Origin: Carnobacterium sp. CP1
Lineage (GTDB): Bacteria > Bacillota > Bacilli > Lactobacillales > Carnobacteriaceae
DNA length: 64,000 nucleotides
Assembly: GCF_001483965.1 (NCBI RefSeq)
Contig: NZ_CP010796.1
Span: 1,240,001-1,304,000, forward strand
Reading direction: 5' to 3'
In this document: piece after piece, positions 26,208-33,911 of the stretch
How the letters are laid out: each line of letters starts with the position of its first letter
How positions within the stretch are numbered: the first letter of the stretch is position 1
Translations under genes and position numbers: made by a program
The notes under the pieces: generated by a model
What the model was told of the DNA's origin: nothing
The model's input: only the letters and a program-made list of their open reading frames with translations
Database searches by the model: none

Positions 26208-26942
26208 CTAACTCATTCCGTCCCAAACATATCCTTTGTTCGGCAGTTTATAGTCTTTAAGCAATTCAGTTGAAGTAAAAACAACCCCATGCAAAGCACC
26301 GCCATAAACGGCGCCGCCGTCAATTCCAATTTTGCCGTCTTGCATCCACAAATCAGTCGTTTGGTTGTCTCCATAAAGAGCTGGTGTAACAGTGTGCCCA
26401 AAAACAATTATTTTTCCTGTCTTATTTTTCAGCCGATGAAACGGTTCACGAATCCACACAAAATCTTTTGCAGAAGTATCTTTCCAATCTTTTTTAGTTA
26501 AATCAACGCCTGCATGAACAAAAAGGTAATCGCCCCATTCATAATACAATGGCAAGCTTTCTAAAAATGATTTTAATTCCGGATAGCGGCTGTTGATCAT
26601 CATGACCATTTCCGTTGGAGAATATTCTTCATCCAATCCTGGATGCAGCAAAGTTTCTAGTGTATGCATTCCTCCATTTAAACGGTAAAGAGCATAATTT
26701 TCTTCGGGTTCTTTCAAGAAATTTAACAACATTTCTTCGTGATTGCCTCTTAAACAGATAGCACCTTTTTGCTCGATCAGTTCTTTAGCCAATAAGAAAC
26801 AAGCTTTTGGGTTTTCTCCACGATCACCTAAATCTCCAATGAAAAGCAATTGCTGAGAAGATTCATTCCAATGGGTCAACATCTCTTTAAAAAGGGTGAT
26901 TTGACCATGGATGTCTCCGATCACAAACAACTCCGATTTCAT
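26208..26942 (-). CDS. ApaH/PrpE-like metallophosphatase
   Basis: About 244 residues. The motifs are those of the PPP/ApaH-type phosphatases: VIGDIHGQ (GDxHG, residue 8), FIGDLGDRGENP (GDxxDRG), CLRGNHEEML (GNHE) and VFGHTVTP. Such enzymes act on phospho-Ser/Thr proteins or on diadenosine polyphosphates; which one cannot be decided. The ATG at 26942 was chosen: the AGGAGG that would encode residues 2-3 of the longer frame is its Shine-Dalgarno. It stands just upstream of the EgtU-like operon and may be co-transcribed. Confidence 0.83.
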   Translation of the reverse strand: MKSELFVIGDIHGQITLFKEMLTHWNESSQQLLFIGDLGDRGENPKACFLLAKELIEQKGAICLRGNHEEMLLNFLKEPEENYALYRLNGGMHTLETLLHPGLDEEYSPTEMVMMINSRYPELKSFLESLPLYYEWGDYLFVHAGVDLTKKDWKDTSAKDFVWIREPFHRLKNKTGKIIVFGHTVTPALYGDNQTTDLWMQDGKIGIDGGAVYGGALHGVVFTSTELLKDYKLPNKGYVWDGMS

Positions 26943-27088
26943 AAGAATCCTCCTCATTATCTCTCTTTTTTTGTCTGATAACCTTTTGATTCATTTGCTC
27001 TTACTATACACTTTATTTTGAAAATATTTGAGTCATTTGCTCACTCTATTTTTATTTTGAAAGCTTTTGCTTCTATAAAGCTCTCCAC

Positions 27089-27138
27089 TAGACGTTGAAA
27101 AACAAAACCGCTATACTAAACAGGTGACAATCTGTCAC
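27089..27138 (+). promoter_or_regulatory. Promoter and operator of the MacA/MacB-like operon
   Basis: TAGACG (27089-27094), a 17-base spacer and TATACT (27112-27117) are followed by the inverted repeat GTGACA-ATC-TGTCAC (27124-27138) at about the expected start site, a typical repressor position. Confidence 0.5.
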
Positions 27139-27196
27139 AATCTTACGCGAGAGGTTATTTTCTCGTTAGATGAATTCAGAAAGGATGCGTTAACTT

Positions 27197-28057
27197 ATGA
27201 ACACAAAGAAAATAATCGGCCTGCTTGCTGCTGTAGTTGTTGTCGTTTTTATTGGATACACCGTCTATAGCTCTTCTAATAAGGAAGAAACACTTTCCGT
27301 CAGAACCGATGAAGCAACAGAAGAAACAATTGTCGAAACTCTTACGACTACCGGAATATTGGAAGCAGATAAAACACAAGACGTTTACGGCCAAGGAGTC
27401 GTTTCTGAACTTGATGTCGCTGTAGGCGATCAAGTTGAAGAAGATGACCGTTTGGTTCTGTATCAAGACGGTACTGCTCAAACAGCTCACTTTGATGGAA
27501 CCGTGACAGCCGTCACCATCACACCGGACGAAGTTGATTTAAGCTCACAAACCGGAGAAGCCGCCATTACAGTAGCTGACTTGTCCCATTTGAAAGTGGG
27601 CATTCAGTTGACTAAATCAGATGCTCCTATTGTTAAAGAAGGTCAATCGGTTACCTTGACAAATGGATCAAAAACATTTGACGGAACAGTGGCTCATATT
27701 GATCCGATTGCTACAACAACAACGGCTCAAACTGGGAATACAACAGCCTTAGCTGCTACGGTTGAATTTGATACTCCGCCCGAAGGTCTATATGCAGGGT
27801 TTGATATTGATGTAGCCATTACGACCAATACCGCTGAACAGGCAATTTCTTTGCCGATTGAAGCTTTGCTTTACAATGAAGAAAATCAACCCTTTGTTTA
27901 TACGGTTGAAAACGGCAAAGCTCATGCACAAACAATTGAAACCGGCATTCAATCGGATTCAGCAGTTGAGGTAAAAGAAGGTTTGTCAGCAGGCCAAACG
28001 GTCATTTTATCACCAGATGAAAAAGTGAAAAATGGCGTTGCAGTAACGGCGAAATAG
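27197..28057 (+). CDS. MacA/YknX-like membrane-fusion (adaptor) protein
   Basis: 286 residues. An N-terminal membrane helix (about 5-26) anchors it outside the cell. The HlyD/MacA pattern follows: a split lipoyl-like domain (GVVSELDVAVGDQVEEDDRLVLYQ then GTVTAV), a beta-barrel segment (TVEFDTPPEGLYAGFDIDVAI) and a membrane-proximal domain (VYTVENGKAHAQTIETGIQ). The usual coiled-coil hairpin is almost absent, so it is short for a MacA protein. It is the first gene of a three-gene exporter operon. Confidence 0.83.
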   Translation: MNTKKIIGLLAAVVVVVFIGYTVYSSSNKEETLSVRTDEATEETIVETLTTTGILEADKTQDVYGQGVVSELDVAVGDQVEEDDRLVLYQDGTAQTAHFDGTVTAVTITPDEVDLSSQTGEAAITVADLSHLKVGIQLTKSDAPIVKEGQSVTLTNGSKTFDGTVAHIDPIATTTTAQTGNTTALAATVEFDTPPEGLYAGFDIDVAITTNTAEQAISLPIEALLYNEENQPFVYTVENGKAHAQTIETGIQSDSAVEVKEGLSAGQTVILSPDEKVKNGVAVTAK

Positions 28058-28072
28058 AAAGGCGGCAAAAAG

Positions 28073-28762
28073 ATGATTGAATTAAACCATATCGTCAAAA
28101 CGTATCAAACAGGTGACGAAACACTTATCGCATTAAATGATATCTCTTTAAAAATCGAAAAAGGCGAATTCACAGCTATCATGGGACCCAGCGGTTCGGG
28201 TAAATCCACAATGATGAATATTCTTGGGCTGCTGGATCGTTTCGATTCCGGGACATACCAGTTGAATGGAAAAGATGTCAGTGATTTACGAGACAATGAA
28301 AGTGCTCGTGTCCGCAACAAAGAAATCGGTTTTGTTTTTCAGTCTTTCAATCTAATGCCCCGCATGACGATTTTAGAAAACGTTGAATTGCCGATGGTTT
28401 ATGCTGGTGTCCCAGCAAAAGAACGGAAAAAACGCGCTTTGAAAGCTTTAGAACGCGTGGGACTAGGCGACCGCGTCAAACACAAACCGAATGAAATTTC
28501 AGGAGGACAGAAACAGCGCGTGGCCATTGCCCGAGCTATTGTTAATAACCCTTCTGTTTTAATGGCCGATGAGCCAACAGGCAACTTGGATTCTAAAACG
28601 ACCATCGACATTTTGCGTATTTTCCAAGAACTTAACGCGGAAGGCACAACGATCGTCATGGTAACTCATGAACCAGAAGTCGCTATCTATACGAAACGCA
28701 TCGTTTCATTTTTTGATGGTTCGCTTCAAGATGACCGTCTTCAAAAACCAGAAATCTTGTAG
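28073..28762 (+). CDS. MacB/LolD-type ABC exporter ATP-binding protein
   Basis: 229 residues: Walker [14 protein letters not shown]-loop FVFQSFNLMPR, signature ISGGQKQR, Walker B VLMADEPTGNLDS and switch MVTHEPEV. It lies 15 bases after the adaptor gene and 15 before the permease gene. Confidence 0.92.
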   Translation: MIELNHIVKTYQTGDETLIALNDISLKIEKGEFTAIMGPSGSGKSTMMNILGLLDRFDSGTYQLNGKDVSDLRDNESARVRNKEIGFVFQSFNLMPRMTILENVELPMVYAGVPAKERKKRALKALERVGLGDRVKHKPNEISGGQKQRVAIARAIVNNPSVLMADEPTGNLDSKTTIDILRIFQELNAEGTTIVMVTHEPEVAIYTKRIVSFFDGSLQDDRLQKPEIL

Positions 28763-28777
28763 AAAGGAGCTAAGACT

Positions 28778-30004
28778 TTGAATATTAAAGAAAATTTTAA
28801 GATGGCGATCGACAGTATTTTTGCGAATAAAATGCGGTCATTTCTTACGATGTTGGGAATCATTATCGGGATCGCTGCAGTAATTGCCATTTTAGCAGTC
28901 GGCAACGGTGCGACATCTGAAATCACCGGAACGTTTGATGATTTAGGCGCTTCTACCATCTCAGTCACTTTGAGCGAAGAAGCAACCAGCCAAGACGCAT
29001 TTACAGATGAGGACATTAAAGCGTTAAAAGCCGCTATCCCTGCGATAACCCATATTTCTCCAGATAAAACGATTGGCGCTTCAGTCGAATCCGAATTTGA
29101 TAAACGAACAGCTCTCGCTTTAAGCGGAACTCCTGATATGCAATACACTAACCAAACGATGGATAGTTCTCTCGTTTATGGCCGCTACTTTAATCAAACA
29201 GATTATCAAGATGCTAAAAATGTAGCGGTCGTCAGTGAAGACACGGCTAAAGCATTGTTTAATGACCGCACAAACGTGGTCGGCGAGTCATTGCAACTCA
29301 GCGGAGATGCCGGCAACAGCATCCGCTTGCAGATTGTTGGAGTTGTCAAAGGAACTTTTGAACAGCTGCAAGGTTCATTTGATTTAAGCCAAATACCGGT
29401 ATACCTGGCTTTACCTTTAACTACGATGGAAAAATTAAATTCCAGCGTCGTCACTATGGACAGTTTAACCGTTCAAGTAGCCGATAAAGAAGCTATCGAA
29501 TCAGCTTCCAATCAAATGGTTCGTTTATTGGAAACCAGACATGATGCTCTAGGCAAAGATTACTATACCGCAACCAATTTCTTACAAGCTTTAGATCAAG
29601 TCAATTCCGTTTTAAGTTTATTCGTTAACTTTATTGCCGCAGTCGCAGCGATTGCTCTTCTAGTTGGAGGAATCGGTGTCATGAATATTATGTTGGTCTC
29701 CGTCACTGAAAGAACACGTGAAATCGGGACCCGTAAAGCACTGGGCGCAACGACTGGAACCATTTTAATGCAATTTTTAATGGAAGCCGTCATTTTAAGT
29801 TTGATCGGAGGAATCATTGGTTTGATTCTAGGCATTCTGTTGGCCAACGGGATTGCTGGTGCTTTGAACATTGTACCTAGCGTCACCCTTAGTGCCATTG
29901 TCTTAGTACTCGTCTTTTCAACTGCAGTCGGAGTCTTCTTCGGCATTTATCCAGCTCGAAAAGCCGCAAAACTTGATCCTATTGAAGCTCTTCGATACGA
30001 ATAA
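28778..30004 (+). CDS. MacB-like ABC exporter permease
   Basis: 408 residues. The first helix (about 20-45, FLTMLGIIIGIAAVIAILAV) is followed by a MacB periplasmic-type core (about 50-270) and three FtsX-type helices (about 280-400). The ERTREIGTRKALGA loop and the C-terminal AAKLDPIEALRYE are typical. It starts with TTG at 28778 behind AAAGGAG. With the adaptor and ATPase it forms a tripartite-like exporter; Gram-positive relatives expel peptides or antibiotics. The substrate is unknown. Confidence 0.9.
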   Translation: MNIKENFKMAIDSIFANKMRSFLTMLGIIIGIAAVIAILAVGNGATSEITGTFDDLGASTISVTLSEEATSQDAFTDEDIKALKAAIPAITHISPDKTIGASVESEFDKRTALALSGTPDMQYTNQTMDSSLVYGRYFNQTDYQDAKNVAVVSEDTAKALFNDRTNVVGESLQLSGDAGNSIRLQIVGVVKGTFEQLQGSFDLSQIPVYLALPLTTMEKLNSSVVTMDSLTVQVADKEAIESASNQMVRLLETRHDALGKDYYTATNFLQALDQVNSVLSLFVNFIAAVAAIALLVGGIGVMNIMLVSVTERTREIGTRKALGATTGTILMQFLMEAVILSLIGGIIGLILGILLANGIAGALNIVPSVTLSAIVLVLVFSTAVGVFFGIYPARKAAKLDPIEALRYE

Positions 30005-30007
30005 AAA

Positions 30008-30055
30008 ACAACAGCAGATATAACAGTGAAAAAATCACTTTATATCTGCTATTGT
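30008..30055. terminator. Bidirectional terminator between the MacB-like operon and the P1B ATPase
   Basis: A 16-bp stem with one mismatch (30008-30023 with 30040-30055) encloses a further AGTGA/TCACT pairing. The minus strand then has TTTTTTAT, so it serves the P-type ATPase gene best. Confidence 0.75.
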
Positions 30056-30098
30056 TTATTACTTCTGTTAAAACATAATCGTTTCTGCCTAGTAAAAT

Positions 30099-32009
30099 CT
30101 AAGCTTTCATCACGGCCCCTTGGATTTCTTCTTCTGCTTGTTTAGTTTGTTTGCGATTGAATCGGATCAAGCGCATGGCATTCAGGATAACAATCAATAC
30201 ACTCGCTTCGTGAATAAACATTCCCGAGGCTAAGTGCACATCGCCCATCAGTACTCCTGTTAACAGAAAGAAAACAACTCCCACTGCGATAAAGATATTT
30301 TGCTGCATATTGCGGGTCGTAGCTTTTGCTAAAGAATAAGCATGAGAAAATTGCATCAATTTATCTGCCATCAAAACAACATCAGCCGTTTCCATCGAAA
30401 TATCTGTCCCCCCTTCACCCATCGCTAAACCAATATCGGCGGTGGCAATAGCTGGAGCATCATTGATTCCATCGCCTGCCATAGCAACGACATGGCCGCT
30501 TTCTTTCAACCTTTTTACATATTCAACTTTGTTTTCTGGAAGAAGTTCTGCATAAAATTCGTCGATCCCTAATTCAGCAGCTACAGCTTCAGCCGTGTGT
30601 TCGTTGTCTCCCGTCAGCATCACAATTTTTTTGACGCCGTTTCCTCTCATTTGTGCCAATGCCGTTTTTGCATCTTCTCGGATTTGGTCAGCGATAGAAA
30701 TCACTCCAGCGATTTCACCATCTATTGCACTAAAGATAGCCGAGTTTCCAGCCTTTTCACGGCCAACAGCATAGTTTTCGATTTGTCCTGGCAAGTTGAT
30801 TCGTTCAGCCAGCATCAATTTGCGATTTCCGGCAACCAATCGTTGGTGATTCACGACAGCTTTTATGCCATTGCCTTTGATCGCTTCTCCTTCTTGCAAC
30901 TCAATAGACGTTAGATCCATTCCTTGTGCTTTTGCTTCTTTGACAATCGTTTGACCTAGGTGGTGTTCCGAGATCGTTTCAGCTTTGGCTGCTAAGCCTA
31001 AAAGTGTTTGCAAATTGTAGTTGTTAAAAGTTCGAATATCGGTTACCTCTGGCTTGCCTTTCGTCAACGTTCCGGTTTTATCAAAAACGAGTGTATCGAC
31101 TTTAGCAAATTTATCCATGATCTCTCCACCTTTGATCAACACGCCGTTTTTTGCGCCATTTCCGATTCCCGCTACATTAGAAACAGGAGCTCCGAGAACA
31201 AGTGCGCCAGGACAAGCAATCACTAAAAAGGTGATCGCCAAATACAAGTCGCGTGTGACAGCATAGATCAAGATAGATAAAACCACTACAGCGGGAGTAT
31301 ACACATTTGCAAATCGGTCCAAGAACTTTTCGGCTTTAGATTTCGTCTCTTGGGCTTCTTCTACTAATTCAATGATTTTAGCAAACGTCGTGTCGTCTCC
31401 CACTCTTTCAGCAATGATTTCAATATACCCATTATCCAAAATGGTTCCGCTAAAGACTTTATCGTTGATCGTTTTAAAAGCCGGCACCGATTCGCCTGTG
31501 ATAGCGGCCTCGTTAATAGAGGCTTTTCCAGAGATGATTACACCATCAACCGGAACTTTTCCGCCGGGACGAATAATGACTCGGTTGCCTTTCTCGACCT
31601 CTTCCACCGGAATCGTCTCCGTTTTCCCTTCTGCTTTTAGAATCGTTGCTTCTTGAGGTGCCATGTCTACTAACTCTCTCAAAGAAGAACGAGTTTTTTC
31701 CAGCGTTCTCATTTCCAGATAATCTCCTAGTAAGAACAAAAATGTAACAATCGATGATTCTGTGTATTCACCAATATACACAGCCCCGAGAACGGCAATA
31801 CTAACGAGAAGATCGATACTGAAAGCTTTCATCCTCAAAGATTGGATAGCTTTAATAAAGATAGGGGTGCTGGCAATAATAGTCGCACTGATCAAAGCGA
31901 TATCTTGCAGGTTTTCGCTCCCTATAAAACCAGAAGCAAAACCGATCGCAATCAAAATTCCTGATAAAACAGTAATAAGATTTTTATGTTTAGTTATATA
32001 AGCAACCAC
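30099..32009 (-). CDS. P1B heavy-metal translocating P-type ATPase with CPG motif
   Basis: 636 residues. It lacks an N-terminal HMA metal-binding domain. It shows the actuator TGES, the phosphorylation motif DKTGTLTKG, the nucleotide-domain HxxxQ-like EHHLGQTI and the hinge GDGINDAPA. The membrane motif is ACPGALVLGAPVSN, giving CPG where most P1B pumps have CPC, SPC, TPC or CPH. I checked the codons (TGT CCT GGC). Which metal it moves cannot be inferred. It is a single gene, convergent with the MacB-like operon. Confidence 0.87.
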   Translation of the reverse strand: MVAYITKHKNLITVLSGILIAIGFASGFIGSENLQDIALISATIIASTPIFIKAIQSLRMKAFSIDLLVSIAVLGAVYIGEYTESSIVTFLFLLGDYLEMRTLEKTRSSLRELVDMAPQEATILKAEGKTETIPVEEVEKGNRVIIRPGGKVPVDGVIISGKASINEAAITGESVPAFKTINDKVFSGTILDNGYIEIIAERVGDDTTFAKIIELVEEAQETKSKAEKFLDRFANVYTPAVVVLSILIYAVTRDLYLAITFLVIACPGALVLGAPVSNVAGIGNGAKNGVLIKGGEIMDKFAKVDTLVFDKTGTLTKGKPEVTDIRTFNNYNLQTLLGLAAKAETISEHHLGQTIVKEAKAQGMDLTSIELQEGEAIKGNGIKAVVNHQRLVAGNRKLMLAERINLPGQIENYAVGREKAGNSAIFSAIDGEIAGVISIADQIREDAKTALAQMRGNGVKKIVMLTGDNEHTAEAVAAELGIDEFYAELLPENKVEYVKRLKESGHVVAMAGDGINDAPAIATADIGLAMGEGGTDISMETADVVLMADKLMQFSHAYSLAKATTRNMQQNIFIAVGVVFFLLTGVLMGDVHLASGMFIHEASVLIVILNAMRLIRFNRKQTKQAEEEIQGAVMKA

Positions 32010-32194
32010 ATTCGTTTCCTTCTTTTTCTTAATTTCTCATTTCTTTCTTTTACATTCTTATCTTATCGCGGCTTGGGTCATTTGGAATTGACCGCCATCA
32101 AGTTAAGGAAATTTTTCTACTGTCACTTTAAATTCTTCTTACTTGGTTTCGATTAGGTTTTCTTTTATTTGCAATCAACACATACAATCGCAAA

Positions 32195-32242
32195 TAAAAA
32201 AGCTGAAGGTTCTCTTTTAAAAAGGAGAACCCTCAGCTTTTT
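32195..32242 (-). terminator. Terminator of tcyP
   Basis: AAAAAGCTGA(A)GGTTCTC pairs with GAGAACC(C)TCAGCTTTTT around an AT-rich loop, 14 bases after the stop at 32256. Confidence 0.82.
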
Positions 32243-32255
32243 GCTGTTTATTTTA

Positions 32256-33647
32256 TTACATATCCGACTTAACGATTGCTTCATCATCATTGAACACTGC
32301 CGCATCAAAACGATTGATTCGTTTTGATGAGATGATTCCAGCTAAGATGCTATCATTTACATTCAGCATAGTCCGAGCCATATCGATGACTGGTTCAACT
32401 GAAATAACTAAACCAACAATAGCTACTGGCAAGTCTAAAGCGCCTAAAACGATTAAAGCAGCAAATGTAGCACCGCCGCCGACTCCGGCAACCCCAAACG
32501 AACTAATGGTCACAACAGCCACAATCGTCAAGATATAGGTTGGGCTGAAAAGATCAATGCCCATCGTTGGGGCAACGATTGCCGCCAACATGGCAGGGTA
32601 AACTCCTGCACAACCATTTTGTCCGATCGACATGCCAAATGTACCAGAAAAGTTTGCAGAAGCATCGTCAACTCCTAAAGCTTTTGTTTGCGTTTCGATA
32701 TTCAACGGCAACGCACCGGCACTTGAACGTGAAGTAAAGGCAAAGCTTAAGACCGTCCAAGTTTTCTTCAAGTATTGGATTGGACTTACTTTCACGCCTA
32801 GTAAAATCAACATATGGATCAGGAACATCACAATAATGGCCGCATAAGAAGCAATTACAAATTTTCCTAGATTCAATAAAGCATTAAAGTCACTTGTTGC
32901 TAAAGCTTTTGTCATTAACGCAAAAACTCCGTATGGTGTTAATCTTAATACCAGTGTTACGATCCGCATGACGATTGCATATAAGCTTTTAATGATTTTT
33001 TCAAAAAAAGCGCCATTTTCCGGATCTTTTTTATTTACTCCTAGATAAGCAACTCCTACGAAAGCTGAAAAGATCACAACTGCAATGGTACTTGTTGAAC
33101 GAGAATTGGATAAGTCCGCAAAGACATTCGATGGAATGAAGTTCACTACTTGTTCTGGAATAGACAAGTCCGCTACTGCTTCTTGACGCTCGTCCAATGC
33201 TGCGATCTGTGCCGTTTCAGCATCTCCTTGTACAAATTCTGCTCCGTCCAAATTAAAAAGCATCACGCTCGAAATCCCGACTAATGCTGCAATAGCAGTC
33301 GTCGCTAACAATGTAGTTAAAACCGTGATACTGATTTTCCCCAAATCTTTGGTGCCTTCAATTTTCGTGAATGCTCCTACGATTGAAACAAAAATCAGCG
33401 GCATGATCAGCATTTGTAAAAAGCGCACATACCCTGTTCCGACTATATTGATCCACTCAATAGCTCCTGTTGTAACATCTCCTGTTGCTCCAAAAAGCAA
33501 TTGAAGCAAAGCTCCAAATACGATCCCAGAACCCAAAGCGATAAAAACACGTGTTGAAAATTTAACATGTTTCTTTTGCAAACGCCAAAAACTGTAAATG
33601 ACAGCCGCAAATAAAAGTAGTGCAATAATAATATAAAGATTTGTCAT
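32256..33647 (-). CDS. tcyP: TcyP-type L-cystine symporter (DAACS family)
   Basis: 463 residues with about eight membrane helices. The sodium:dicarboxylate symporter landmarks are present: a serine-rich AFTSRSSAGALPLNIET segment, GTFGMSIGQNGCAGVYPAML, and SSFGVAGVGGGATFAALIVL. The N-terminal reading and overall spacing match TcyP L-cystine transporters. Related dicarboxylate or serine carriers are the alternative. Single gene with its own promoter and terminator. Confidence 0.85.
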   Translation of the reverse strand: MTNLYIIIALLLFAAVIYSFWRLQKKHVKFSTRVFIALGSGIVFGALLQLLFGATGDVTTGAIEWINIVGTGYVRFLQMLIMPLIFVSIVGAFTKIEGTKDLGKISITVLTTLLATTAIAALVGISSVMLFNLDGAEFVQGDAETAQIAALDERQEAVADLSIPEQVVNFIPSNVFADLSNSRSTSTIAVVIFSAFVGVAYLGVNKKDPENGAFFEKIIKSLYAIVMRIVTLVLRLTPYGVFALMTKALATSDFNALLNLGKFVIASYAAIIVMFLIHMLILLGVKVSPIQYLKKTWTVLSFAFTSRSSAGALPLNIETQTKALGVDDASANFSGTFGMSIGQNGCAGVYPAMLAAIVAPTMGIDLFSPTYILTIVAVVTISSFGVAGVGGGATFAALIVLGALDLPVAIVGLVISVEPVIDMARTMLNVNDSILAGIISSKRINRFDAAVFNDDEAIVKSDM

Positions 33648-33746
33648 GATGATCCTCCCTTTATTTTGCTCTCCTATGACAGGGAAAGCGAGTGTATCAT
33701 AAGATTAAAGGTCTCAGACCGCTGCTTTTTCCTAACAACGGCCCTA

Positions 33747-33812
33747 AAAATGAGGAAAAGCTAGTCAATTTTAGTGATTCCTCATTTTACTTTATTTTTG
33801 TAAGAAGTTCAA
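33747..33812 (-). promoter_or_regulatory. Promoter of tcyP with overlapping inverted repeat
   Basis: On the minus strand TTGAAC (33812-33807), a 17-base spacer and TAAAAT (33789-33784). The -10 overlaps one arm of an 11-bp inverted repeat, TTCCTCATTTT (33778-33788) with AAAATGAGGAA (33747-33757). This could be an operator pair or a leader hairpin. Confidence 0.55.
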
Positions 33813-33844
33813 TAGAAATGATTGGTCCTTGCAAGCATGAAAAT

Positions 33845-33896
33845 AAAAAGAGTTTTGCTTAGGCCCAGTAAGCCATCAGCAAAACTCTCTTTTTTC
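33845..33896 (-). terminator. Terminator of the P2-type ATPase gene
   Basis: AAAAGAGTTTTGCT (33846-33859) pairs with AGCAAAACTC (33878-33887) and the T-rich flank. The minus strand continues with CTTTTTATTTT. Confidence 0.8.
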
Positions 33897-33911
33897 ATCA
33901 ATTTGTAAGGA

